A stretch of DNA of 44,569 nt, from the NCBI GenBank assembly GCA_023399815.1, contig JAEWOJ010000133.1, positions 1 to 44,569 on the forward strand, in the 5' to 3' direction. A program made the position numbers and the translations under genes. The DNA is from Pseudomonadota bacterium. GTDB taxonomy: Bacteria > Pseudomonadota > Gammaproteobacteria > Xanthomonadales > Xanthomonadaceae. This document shows positions 16,466-24,350 of the stretch, piece after piece (position 1 is the stretch's first letter; each line of letters opens with the position of its first letter). Under the pieces are notes generated by a model. That model was not told the DNA's origin, made no database searches, and was given only the letters and a program-made list of their open reading frames with translations.

Positions 16466-18850
16466 TCACTGGCAGGCCTCGCAGGCTTCCGGGTTTTCCA
16501 GCGAGCAGGCCACGGCCTCGACCGGGGCATAGGCGCTGACCGTGGTCTTGGTGATCTTGGTGGCCGGGCGCGAGCGCAGGTAATAGGTGGTCTTGATGCC
16601 CTGCTTCCACGCGTACATGTACATGGACGAGAGCGCGCCGATGTTCGGGCTTTCCATGAACAGGTTGAGCGAGGCGGACTGGTCGATGAAGGCGCCGCGC
16701 GTGGCGGCCATGTCAATCAACGAGCGCATCGGCAGTTCCCACACCGTGCGGTAGACCGTGCGCAGCGCTTCCGGGATCTGCACGATGTTCTGGATCGAGC
16801 CGTCGGCCAGCTTGATCGCGTCGCGCATCTCCGTCGTCCACAGCCCGAGCTGCTTCAACTCGCCCACCAGGTAGCGGTTGATCTGCAGGAAGTCGCCGGA
16901 CAGGGTTTCGCGCTTGAACAGGTTGGACACCTGCGGCTCCACGCATTCGTAGCAGCCGGCGATCGAGGCGATGGTCGCGGTCGGGGCGATGGCGATCATC
17001 AGCGAGTTGCGCAGGCCGTGCTGCTTGATGCGCTCGCGCAATGCGTCCCAGCGCGCGGCGTCGGCCGGCACCACGTTCCATGCGTCGAACTGCAGTTCGC
17101 CATTGGCCGCGCGCGTGTCGGCGAACGAGGCGTGCCTGCCGCGTTCGGCCGCCAGTTCGCACGAGGTCTCCAGCGCGTGGAAATAGATTTCCTCGGCGAT
17201 CTTCGCCGACAGCGCGCGCGCGGCATTGGAGTCGAACGCCAGCCGCTTGCGGAAGAACACGTCCTGCAGGCCCATGCAGCCCAGGCCCACCGGGCGCCAG
17301 CGCAGGTTGCCGCGGCGCGCGGTCTCGATCGGGTAGAAGTTCAGGTCGATCACCCGGTCGAGCTGGCGTACCGCCAGGCGCACGGTTTCGGCCAGCTTGT
17401 CGAAATCGAAATCGCCGTGTTCGTCGAGGTGGTTGCCGAGGTTGATCGAACCGAGGTTGCACACCGCCGTTTCCTCGGCGCTGGTGACTTCCAGGATCTC
17501 GGTGCACAGGTTGGACAGGTGGATCACGTTGCCGGCGCGCAGGGTCTGGTTGCTGGCGCGGTTGCACTTGTCCTTGAAGGTCATCCAGCCGTTGCCGGTC
17601 TCGGCCAGCGTGCGCATCATCCGCGCGTACAGCTTGCGCGCCGGGACCGCGCGCGCGGCCTTGCCCTGCGCCTCAGCCTGCAGGTAGGCGCGTTCGAAGG
17701 CCTCGCCGTACAGGTCGGTGAACTCGGGCACCACGCGCGGATCGAACAGCGACCATTCCTGGTCGGCCTCCACGCGCTGCATGAACAGGTCCGGCACCCA
17801 GTTGGCGAGGTTGAGGTTGTGGGTGCGGCGCGCGTCGTCGCCGGCGTTGTCGCGCAGTTCCAGGAAGTCCTCGATGTCGGCGTGCCAGGTTTCCAGGTAC
17901 ACGCAGGCCGCGCCCTTGCGCTTGCCGCCCTGGTTGACCGCGGCCACCGAGGAATCCAGCGTCTTCAGCCACGGCACGATGCCGTTGGAGTGGCCGTTGG
18001 TGGACTTGATCAGCGAACCGCGCGAACGCACGCGGGTATAGCTCACGCCGATGCCGCCGGAGAACTTGGACAGCTGCGCGATGTCGCCGTACTTGGCGTA
18101 GATGGACTCGAGCGAATCCTGCGGCGAGTCCAGCAGGAAGCACGAGGACAGCTGCTCGTGGCTGGTGCCGGCGTTGAACAGGGTCGGGCTCGACGGCAGG
18201 TAGTCCAGGTTGCCCAGCCGCTGGTACAGCGCCAGCGCCTCGGGCACGTCCTCGGACAGCGCGCTGGCGATGCGCAGGAAGAACTGCTGCGGGGTCTCGA
18301 TGACCTTGCGCGAATGCGGGTGGCGCAGCAGGTAGCGGTCGTACAGCGTGCGCAGGCCGAAGTAGTCGAAGTTCAGGTCGAACGCCGGGTCGATGGCGTC
18401 GTTGAGCTTGCGCGCGTTGGTCTGCACGAAATTCAGCAGGCGGTCGTTGATCAGGCCCACTTCGTGGCCGCGGCCCACCGACTGCGAGAAGGCGTGGATC
18501 TCCTGGCCGGACACTTCCTTGGCGATGAAGTTGGCCAGCAGGCGCGCGGCCAGGCGGCCGTATTCGGGCTCCTCGCCGATCAGCAGCGCGGCAGTGCGGA
18601 TCGACAGTTCGTCCAGTTCCTGGGTGGTGGCGCCGTTGTACAGGCCGGAGATGGTGCGCGTGGCCACGCGCATCGGGTCGACGGCATGCAGGCCTTCGCA
18701 GCAGCGCTGGATGGCGCGGACGATCTTGTTCAGGTCCACCGGTTCGGTGCTGCCATTGCGCTTGGTCACGCTCATGGCGGTGGCGGTCGGCGGCGGGGTC
18801 AGTGCGAAGCCGGCCTCGGCCGGGGCAACTGCGGTATCGATGGCGGTCAC
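16466..18850 (-). CDS. nrdA: Class Ia ribonucleotide reductase alpha subunit NrdA
   Basis: Catalytic subunit reducing ribonucleoside diphosphates to deoxy forms. The 794 residues contain an ATP-cone (about 27-115, KRNGSTEPVDLNKI) for allosteric control, the conserved SSCFLLD cysteine region, the NLCTEI active-site segment with radical Cys and Glu, PTATIASIAG, YMYAWKQGIKTTYY with the radical-transfer tyrosines, and a C-terminal CEAC pair (in EACEACQ) that is re-reduced by thioredoxin/glutaredoxin. The start is GTG 18850 with GAGGA ten bases upstream; an ATG at 18775 would still keep the ATP-cone. It leads the nrdA-nrdB unit and is controlled by a cobalamin riboswitch and NrdR-like boxes in its leader. 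Confidence 0.96.
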   Translation of the reverse strand: MTAIDTAVAPAEAGFALTPPPTATAMSVTKRNGSTEPVDLNKIVRAIQRCCEGLHAVDPMRVATRTISGLYNGATTQELDELSIRTAALLIGEEPEYGRLAARLLANFIAKEVSGQEIHAFSQSVGRGHEVGLINDRLLNFVQTNARKLNDAIDPAFDLNFDYFGLRTLYDRYLLRHPHSRKVIETPQQFFLRIASALSEDVPEALALYQRLGNLDYLPSSPTLFNAGTSHEQLSSCFLLDSPQDSLESIYAKYGDIAQLSKFSGGIGVSYTRVRSRGSLIKSTNGHSNGIVPWLKTLDSSVAAVNQGGKRKGAACVYLETWHADIEDFLELRDNAGDDARRTHNLNLANWVPDLFMQRVEADQEWSLFDPRVVPEFTDLYGEAFERAYLQAEAQGKAARAVPARKLYARMMRTLAETGNGWMTFKDKCNRASNQTLRAGNVIHLSNLCTEILEVTSAEETAVCNLGSINLGNHLDEHGDFDFDKLAETVRLAVRQLDRVIDLNFYPIETARRGNLRWRPVGLGCMGLQDVFFRKRLAFDSNAARALSAKIAEEIYFHALETSCELAAERGRHASFADTRAANGELQFDAWNVVPADAARWDALRERIKQHGLRNSLMIAIAPTATIASIAGCYECVEPQVSNLFKRETLSGDFLQINRYLVGELKQLGLWTTEMRDAIKLADGSIQNIVQIPEALRTVYRTVWELPMRSLIDMAATRGAFIDQSASLNLFMESPNIGALSSMYMYAWKQGIKTTYYLRSRPATKITKTTVSAYAPVEAVACSLENPEACEACQ

Positions 18851-19053
18851 GGCAATGCGTCCTCATGGCGTGGTGCACGCGGCGCCTGCCCTCGCAGGAA
18901 CCAGGGCCGGTGGCGGGCGACGAGCATGGAAGGACGGCGTCGCAGCAACCGCGACGGACGCGACCAGACGTCGCCACCGGCAGTACCGCGTCGCCAGCCG
19001 TCTTCCCCTCGAAGACTCCGCAGCCGGCACCGCGCGCTGTGCTTCGCGCGGCT

Positions 19054-19327
19054 GTCGGCAGGTCTTCGGACTCATGGGCCTGAAGCACGGAACGAGTGGG
19101 GAGGAACGGGGAACGAGTCAAAACGGCAGCGTTTGCCTTCTCTCGTTTCTCGTTTCTCTGAACTCGTTCCTGCTTCTCCTGTACCGCCGCTTCCCAAGGC
19201 TTCGGGCCTCAGTGCTTTGTGGCGGGTTCGTTCCCAATTACCGCTGCGGGGCAGTGCCGGAATGGCCCATGAGGGCGTCACCGGCTTCCCTTTCAATCCA
19301 GCGGGAGAGCAACCCGCCAGAACCGAC
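19054..19327 (-). promoter_or_regulatory. Cobalamin riboswitch in the nrdAB leader
   Basis: On the minus strand all core elements appear in order: GGGTT near 19313, GAAAGGGAAGCCGGTG near 19290, ATTCCGGCACTGCCCCGCAGCGGTAA near 19250, GGGAACGAA, AGCACTG, TTGGGAAGC, and the B12 box TGAGTCCGAAGACCTGCC (19057-19074). P1 can form between GTCGG (19323-19327) and CCGAC (19054-19058). A peripheral hairpin of about 95 bases is inserted before the B12 box, closed by a 15-bp stem (19082-19097 with 19162-19176) and rich in AACGAG repeats. The region 18851-19053 that follows contains GC hairpins but no gene. It should lower nrdAB expression when cobalamin is present, implying a B12-dependent reductase elsewhere in the genome. 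Confidence 0.93.
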
Positions 19328-19331
19328 GAGC

Positions 19332-19377
19332 CACAAGATAGTGGGGGTGACTGGCCCGGTCAACGCCAAATCTTGTG
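19332..19377 (-). promoter_or_regulatory. nrdAB promoter overlapped by two NrdR-like boxes
   Basis: A minus-strand promoter with -35 TTGACC (19358-19363), 17-base spacer and -10 TATCTT (19335-19340) ends just before the riboswitch. Two sites resembling the NrdR consensus CACWATATWTWGTG, each matching 11 of 14 positions by eye, lie at 19332-19345 (over the -10) and 19364-19377 (next to the -35). Their 32-base spacing, about three helical turns, is what NrdR pairs normally show. NrdR would repress in response to dATP/ATP. The remaining 234 bases to the next gene (19378-19611) show nothing else. Confidence 0.75.
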
Positions 19378-19611
19378 GATAACCGCAGGTCCCTTGGGGC
19401 ACAAGCGATCCGCCCTGCGCCCCCTGGGGCCGGCACCGCGACCCGCCCATCGCGGCTGCGCAGTCAAGCCCCGGATGGCCGATCCAGCGGCAGGAAAACG
19501 CCGCACGCATTCATCATCCGATACCCGGATTGCGCCGCCATGACTTCCGGCCGGCGCCCCGTCCGACGGGGCCGGCGATGCTGTGCCCACGCCGAACACG
19601 GAAGACCCTCC

Positions 19612-20415
19612 ATGCGCCGCCTGGCCCTCGTCACCGCCCTGCTCGCCCTCTCGCCCCTGGCCGTCCAGGCCGGCACAGTGAAATCGCCGGAACTCTCGTC
19701 CACCCAGTGCGGGGTCAGCACCGACTATGACGTGCTGGTCGATGGCGGCGGCATCTGGCTGCGTCGGCACGACGCCACGCCGCGCGAGATCGTGTTCCAC
19801 GACGGCGAGTTGAGCATCGACGGGCACATGCAGGCGGTCAGCGCCGACGACGCGCAGCGCCTGCGCGTGCTCGAGGCCGGGGTGCGCCAGATGATGCCGG
19901 CGGTCACCGGCATCGCCAACGAGTCGGTGGGGATCAGCTTCGACGTGCTGGACATGGTCTATGGCTCCATGACCGGCAACTTCAATTCGCGCAAGGTGCG
20001 TGCCCTGCGCAAGGATGCCGAGCGCTTCGTCGCCTCGACCATCGGCCGCGGGCGCTGGGAGCAGGACCTGTTCGGCGAAGGCTTCGAGCAGCGCGTGCAG
20101 GAATCAGCCGAATCGCTCAAGGGCTCCATCGCCCGCGGCCTGTTGTGGACCATGCTCACCGGCAGCGAGGAACGCATCGAGAAACGCAGCGAGAAGATCG
20201 AAGCGGAACTGGAGCCGAAGATCGAGGCGCGCGCCCATGCCCTGGAGCAGCATGCGCAGTCCCTGTGCACCCAGGTCCTGGCGCTGGACCAGCTGCAGTC
20301 GGCGCTGGAGTTCCGCTACAACGGCCAGCCGTTGCGGATGATGAGCGTCAGCGGCGATGCGCCCGCGCCGGTGGCGAAGGAGCAGGCCCCGGACAACAGC
20401 ATCACGGTGCCGTAA
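19612..20415 (+). CDS. YggN-like (DUF2884) exported protein
   Basis: Predicted periplasmic protein of 267 residues starting at the ATG that gives a clean signal peptide (MRRLALVTALLALSPLAVQAG). The frame extends upstream but without a ribosome site or signal. The mature part opens with a Cys-containing strand region, followed by SIDGHMQAVSADDAQRLR, then a long amphipathic helical stretch (about 170-235) rich in Glu/Lys, compatible with a coiled coil. This layout fits the DUF2884/YggN family, whose function is unknown. It stands alone, convergent with the next gene across a dispersed repeat. Confidence 0.7.
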   Translation: MRRLALVTALLALSPLAVQAGTVKSPELSSTQCGVSTDYDVLVDGGGIWLRRHDATPREIVFHDGELSIDGHMQAVSADDAQRLRVLEAGVRQMMPAVTGIANESVGISFDVLDMVYGSMTGNFNSRKVRALRKDAERFVASTIGRGRWEQDLFGEGFEQRVQESAESLKGSIARGLLWTMLTGSEERIEKRSEKIEAELEPKIEARAHALEQHAQSLCTQVLALDQLQSALEFRYNGQPLRMMSVSGDAPAPVAKEQAPDNSITVP

Positions 20416-20535
20416 GTCCCTCTCCCTGCGGAAGAGGGGTTGGGATGGGGGCAGACGGAGTACGGTTGGTTCACCATCATCGACTCCGTTCGCCCCTCAT
20501 CCGCCCTTCGGGCACCTTCTCCCGCGGGGAGAAGA
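20416..20535. repeat. Dispersed intergenic repeat, copy 1
   Basis: CCCTCTCCC...GAGGGGTTGGG, then a middle part with GGAGT and ACTCCGTTCGCCCCTCATCCG, then CTTCGGG..ACCTTCTCCC..GGGGAGAAG. It matches the element at 32147-32270 in order and spacing, with about 75% or more identity by eye. Nested inverted repeats at both ends could form hairpins and act as a transcription terminator between these convergent genes. Such elements are common between genes in Xanthomonadaceae. Confidence 0.75.
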
Positions 20536-20570
20536 TCCACTCGACCGGCGCCACGGCGCCGGCATCGCGC

Positions 20571-22031
20571 TCAGCCCTTCGGCAGCTGTGCCAGTTCCTC
20601 GCGCACCAGCCGCACCACCAGCTTGTCCAGCGTGTCCACCGAATAGTCGGCCACGTCGTGCACGGTCTCGCGGCCGGGGCCGCTGCCCGGGTCGGACGCA
20701 TCCTTGTAGGTGAGGAAGATGAAACGCCCGCCGGTGTACTGGGCGATCTGCCGCTGCACGATCTCGCCGGTGGTGTCCTGCCCCGACGCGGCCACGCTGA
20801 ACACCTTGATGCCCTTGCCCAGTGCGGCGAGCATGGTCTGGTCGTAATGCGGTTGCGGATAGTCCATGTGCGGCGGCGCGTCGGCCAGCGACACCAGCAG
20901 GCGCGTAGTCGCCGGGCCACGCCAGGCCAGTGCCTGCACCGCGTGGTCGAAGGCCTCGTTCATCGCCTCGGGCATGTCGCCGCCGCCACCGGCACGCACG
21001 CCGTCGAGCACCTGCTGGAACGCGGTGAAGTTGCCGGTCAGGTCCCAGCTGCGTACGAAGTACTCGTCGCCGCGGTCGCGGTAGGTGACCAGCCCCAGGC
21101 ACACGTCCGGGTGCGACGGCAGCTGTTCGATGCTCTGCACGATGTCGCGCAGCGAAGCGCGCAGCTTGTCGATCTCATCGCCCATCGAACCGGTCGCATC
21201 GACCATGAACACCAGGTCCAGCCGCGCGCGCGCCGTCGGCGCCGCCGCCGGCAGCCGCACTTCCAGCGCGTCCTTCTGCCCGCGCCGCAGCTGCGCCTGC
21301 CGGCCATCGCGGCGCACGTCCACCCGGTAGCTGGCCGAATCGCGGTCGTCGAAGGCATTCAGGTGCAGCCAGGCCTGGCCACCGGCATCGGTACGCGCCC
21401 ACAGGCGCGCGCCATCGGCGGCGGAGACCGCGACCTCGGCATCGGGCACCGGCCGGCCCTGCGCATCGACTACGCGCAGGCGCTGGCGCACCGAGATGTC
21501 GCGTCCCAGTTGTGTCGATTCGGCATGACGCTGCAGGAACTGCCGGAAGCCGCCGAAGTCGGCGTTGTCGTCGACCACGCCCGCCGTCACCGGCGGCAGC
21601 GGCTGCTGCGCGGGCGGCTCCGGTCGCCGTGGCGCGGCAACCCGGGCGCCCGTCACCGCCACCGAGTCGAGCGCGGCGGCCGGCGGAGGTGGTGCCGCCG
21701 GCGACGGCGCCGTTTCCCGCAGCTCCACGCTGCGCGCCGCCTTGCCGACCAGGTGCGGGATCCCCTGTTCGCGACGCCGCGGTTGTGGATCGGGGACGTC
21801 GCGCATCCGCGGCGTGTCGCTGCATGTGGTGGCGACCGGCGCGCGGAAGTTCGGGACGGTCTGGCGCTGGCGCTGCGGCATAGGCGCTTGCGCCGCCTGC
21901 TCCGGCGCGGCGATGGCCGGTTCCGGCCACACCGGCTCGCCGGCGAGCGCCGGCCATCCCGCCAGCAGGGTCAGGGCGAACGCCAGCGAACAGGCCGGCA
22001 GGCGCCGGGAGGTCGGGCTTGCATGCTTCAT
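20571..22031 (-). CDS. Exported VWA-domain protein
   Basis: Protein of 486 residues with a signal peptide (hydrophobic about 14-30, ending ALA|GE). A long Pro/Ala/Arg-rich unstructured region (about 31-160) is followed by a beta-sandwich stretch resembling a carboxypeptidase-regulatory-like or big-like domain (RLRVVDAQGRPVPDAEVAV..., about 185-260) and a von Willebrand factor A domain (about 270-475). The metal-binding MIDAS is intact: DATGSM, a downstream Thr in LTGNF, and SLADAPPH. VWA domains bind protein ligands or act in complex assembly; nothing nearby identifies the partner. The MIDAS makes adhesion or scaffolding plausible. The gap on its 5' side (22032-22160) has only a GGCCGGC hairpin. 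Confidence 0.8.
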   Translation of the reverse strand: MKHASPTSRRLPACSLAFALTLLAGWPALAGEPVWPEPAIAAPEQAAQAPMPQRQRQTVPNFRAPVATTCSDTPRMRDVPDPQPRRREQGIPHLVGKAARSVELRETAPSPAAPPPPAAALDSVAVTGARVAAPRRPEPPAQQPLPPVTAGVVDDNADFGGFRQFLQRHAESTQLGRDISVRQRLRVVDAQGRPVPDAEVAVSAADGARLWARTDAGGQAWLHLNAFDDRDSASYRVDVRRDGRQAQLRRGQKDALEVRLPAAAPTARARLDLVFMVDATGSMGDEIDKLRASLRDIVQSIEQLPSHPDVCLGLVTYRDRGDEYFVRSWDLTGNFTAFQQVLDGVRAGGGGDMPEAMNEAFDHAVQALAWRGPATTRLLVSLADAPPHMDYPQPHYDQTMLAALGKGIKVFSVAASGQDTTGEIVQRQIAQYTGGRFIFLTYKDASDPGSGPGRETVHDVADYSVDTLDKLVVRLVREELAQLPKG

Positions 22032-22160
22032 GGGGTTCCTCCGTTGCCGCGCATCACGGCATCCGTGGCCTGAAACGGATCACCGCGCCCAACGGGGTTG
22101 GCCGGCATCGCCGGCCGGCGCCCTGCCCCGCAGGCCGGGACAGGGCCGCCTGCCCGTCCG

Positions 22161-22586
22161 TCAGTCGAGCGCCACCAGGGTGACGTCGATGTTGCCACGG
22201 GTGGCGTTCGAGTACGGGCAGACCTCGTGCGCCTGTTCGACCAGCGCCTGGGTGCGCTCGCGGGCCAGGCCGGGAATGCGCACGCGCAGTTCCACCTGGA
22301 TGCCGAACCCCGTTCCCTGCGGACCGATGCCGACCTGGCCCTCGATCGTGGCGTCGGCCGGCAGCGCCAGCTTTTCCCGGCCCGCGACCAGCTTCAGCGC
22401 GCCCATGAAGCAGGCGGCGTAGCCGGCGGCGAACAGCTCTTCCGGATTGGTGCCGGCACCGCCGGCGCCGCCCAGCTCCCGCGGCGTGCTCAATTCCAGT
22501 TCGAGGCCGGTGGCGCCGCGGGCGTGGCCCTGGCGGCCGCCCACGACGGTGGCCTGGGCGGTATAGACGACTTTTTCCAGTGACAT
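22161..22586 (-). CDS. ohr: Organic hydroperoxide resistance peroxidase Ohr
   Basis: Thiol peroxidase that detoxifies organic and fatty-acid hydroperoxides using lipoyl-bearing proteins as reductant. The 141-residue protein has the family's catalytic set: Arg18, Glu50, peroxidatic Cys59 (YAACFMGAL) and resolving Cys123 (EVCPYSNAT). The start at 22586 follows GGAGAAGCACC; the upstream extension is not conserved. It has its own promoter region with a 20-bp palindrome (22660-22679) matching the operator before ohrR, so it should be induced by organic peroxides through OhrR. ohrR is upstream on the same strand, the usual Xanthomonas pairing. Confidence 0.95.
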   Translation of the reverse strand: MSLEKVVYTAQATVVGGRQGHARGATGLELELSTPRELGGAGGAGTNPEELFAAGYAACFMGALKLVAGREKLALPADATIEGQVGIGPQGTGFGIQVELRVRIPGLARERTQALVEQAHEVCPYSNATRGNIDVTLVALD

Positions 22587-22659
22587 GGTGCTTCTCCAGC
22601 AAACAGGTGGCGCGCAGGAAGGATTGCCGGGCGCCACGGGCGGCATTGATAGATAGCTA

Positions 22660-22679
22660 ATAAATAGCGCGCTATTTAT
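22660..22679. promoter_or_regulatory. OhrR operator upstream of ohr
   Basis: A perfect 20-bp palindrome with arms ATAAATAGCG and CGCTATTTAT, located 74 bases before the ohr start and just past the ohrR stop. It shares AAATAGC...GCTATTT with the site at 23190-23205, and no other copy is apparent nearby, which supports a shared regulator. Confidence 0.8.
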
Positions 22680-22700
22680 ATGGCGGAACGAAAGAACGCA

Positions 22701-23162
22701 TCACGACCCCTCCCGCTCCAGGTTCGTGCGCAGGGTTTCCAGTTGCTGCTTGAGCGCGACCAGTTCGTCCAACGCGCAGCCGGTGGCGCAGAACACCTGC
22801 TCGGGGACGCGCTCGGCCTTGCGCCGCAGGGCGCGACCCTCGGCCGTCAGCGCGATGATCACCTGCCGCTCGTCGTCGCTGGCGCGGGTGCGGGTCACCA
22901 GGCCGGCCGCCTGCAAGCGCTTCAACAGCGGGGTGAGGGTGGCCGAATCCAGGAACAGGCGCTCGCCGATCTCGGATACGCCCAGCCCGTCGCGCTCCCA
23001 CAGCACCAGCATCACCAGGTACTGCGAGTAGGTCAGGCCCAGCCCCTTCAGCAGCTGCCGGTAGTGCTTGTTCATCGCCAGGTTCGCCGAATACAGCGCG
23101 AAGCACAGCTGCCTGTCCAGGCGCAGCAGCGAGGGATCGGTGGTGGAGGGTCGGGAAGCCAT
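22701..23162 (-). CDS. ohrR: MarR-family organic-peroxide sensor OhrR
   Basis: Dimeric winged-helix repressor of 153 residues from ATG 23162. Cys20 lies in LDRQLCFALYSAN, equivalent to the reactive Cys22 of Xanthomonas OhrR. Cys125 and Cys129 (FCATGC) match Cys127/Cys131 of the two-cysteine type that forms an intersubunit disulfide on oxidation. The tyrosines at 34 and 45 that bind the sulfenate are likely present. The DNA-binding helix region is SATLTPLLKRLQAAGLVTR. It is flanked by two near-identical palindromes, so it probably represses both itself and ohr. Confidence 0.93.
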   Translation of the reverse strand: MASRPSTTDPSLLRLDRQLCFALYSANLAMNKHYRQLLKGLGLTYSQYLVMLVLWERDGLGVSEIGERLFLDSATLTPLLKRLQAAGLVTRTRASDDERQVIIALTAEGRALRRKAERVPEQVFCATGCALDELVALKQQLETLRTNLEREGS

Positions 23163-23189
23163 GGCGCGCAATCTACATCTCGCAAAATC

Positions 23190-23205
23190 AAATAGCAAGC
23201 TATTT
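23190..23205. promoter_or_regulatory. OhrR operator upstream of ohrR
   Basis: Inverted repeat AAATAGC-AA-GCTATTT, 27 bases before the ohrR start. It has the same arms as the operator before ohr, indicating autoregulation. Confidence 0.78.
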
Positions 23206-23253
23206 ATTTGCCGGCACCAAGCCGCGCTGCCCTTCCCCGCCCGGCACGGCGGC

Positions 23254-24348
23254 TCAGTGCCGGTGTGCGGTGCCCAGGTACTCGGCGCTCTGCATCTCGA
23301 TCAGGCGGCTGGCGGTGCGCTCGAACGCGCCGGCCAGGCGGGTGCCGGAATAGAGCAGCGGCGGCGGGTCCTGCGCGGTGCAGACCAGGTTGACCTGGCG
23401 GTCGTACAGCTCGTCGATCAGGTTGACGAAGCGCCGCGCGGCATCCTCGTTCATGCGGTCGAAATGCGGGATGCCGCCGAGCAGCACGGTGTTGAACTCG
23501 CGCGCGATCTCGATGTAGTCCGACGGCCCGCGCGGGCCTTCGCACAAGGCCGGGAAGTCGAACCAGGCAATGCTCTTGCCGCGCCCGCGCACCGCGATCT
23601 TGCGGCCTTCGATCTGGATGTTGCCGGCGCGCGCATCCTCGCCACCGCTCAGTTCCTTCCAGCGCCCGCCGAGCCAGGCGTCGCTGTCGTCCTCCAGCGG
23701 CGCGCGGTACACCGGCGAGCGGGTCAGCGCGCGCATGCGGTAGTCCTCGGTGCCTTCGGCGTACAGCTCCACGCAGTACTTCTGCAGCAGGGCGATGGCC
23801 GGCAGGAAGCTGTCGCGCTGCAGGCCGTTGAGGTACAGGTTCTCCGGCGCGGTATTGGAGGTGGTCACCAGGGTCACGCCCTCGGCGAACAGGCGTTCGA
23901 GCAGGCGCGCCAGCAGCATGGCGTCGCCGATGTCGGTGACGAAGAACTCGTCCAGCACCAGCACGCGCAGGTTGCTGCGCCATTCCTGGGCGATCTTCGC
24001 CAGCGGGTCGCTCTGGCCCTGGTGCTCGCGCAGGCGCTCGTGGATGCCGCGCATGAAGCGGTGGAAGTGGGTGCGGTACTTCTGCTGGATCGGCAGGCCG
24101 TCGTAGAACAGGTCGACCAGGAAGGTCTTGCCGCGGCCGACGCCGCCCCAGAAGTACAGGCCCTTGACCGGCTCGGGCTTCTTCCAGAAAGCCGACAGCC
24201 GGTCCAGCCAGCCGTCCTGCGCCGAATCGACGATGGCTTCGTGGATGCGGTCCAGCTCGGCCAGCGCCGGGTGCTGGGCGGGATCGTCGCGCCAGTCGCC
24301 GCGGGCCACGCCGGCGGCGTAGCGCTGCGAGGGAGTCGTCGCGTCCAT
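23254..24348 (-). CDS. zapE: Cell-division ATPase ZapE (AFG1 family)
   Basis: AAA-type ATPase of 364 residues. In E. coli ZapE binds FtsZ and is needed under heat or low oxygen; the mitochondrial relative is AFG1/LACE1. Walker A GGVGRGKT is at 68-75, Walker B VLVLDEF at 129-135, then TTSNTAPENLYLNGLQRDSFLP (sensor 1 and arginine-finger region), FNTVLLGGIPHF and the C-terminal LYDRQVNLVCTA. It begins two bases after the stop of a small hydrolase gene, so they are likely co-transcribed. Confidence 0.93.
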   Translation of the reverse strand: MDATTPSQRYAAGVARGDWRDDPAQHPALAELDRIHEAIVDSAQDGWLDRLSAFWKKPEPVKGLYFWGGVGRGKTFLVDLFYDGLPIQQKYRTHFHRFMRGIHERLREHQGQSDPLAKIAQEWRSNLRVLVLDEFFVTDIGDAMLLARLLERLFAEGVTLVTTSNTAPENLYLNGLQRDSFLPAIALLQKYCVELYAEGTEDYRMRALTRSPVYRAPLEDDSDAWLGGRWKELSGGEDARAGNIQIEGRKIAVRGRGKSIAWFDFPALCEGPRGPSDYIEIAREFNTVLLGGIPHFDRMNEDAARRFVNLIDELYDRQVNLVCTAQDPPPLLYSGTRLAGAFERTASRLIEMQSAEYLGTAHRH

Positions 24349-24350
24349 GC

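Noticed and set aside
19082..19176. AACGAG repeats as a CRISPR array
   Set aside because: Repeats are only about 6-8 bases, irregularly spaced, in both orientations, and part of one hairpin; there are no spacers or cas genes.
16463..19543. A 1026-codon open frame opposite nrdA and its leader
   Set aside because: It mirrors nrdA codons, runs through the riboswitch and has no domain or ribosome site.
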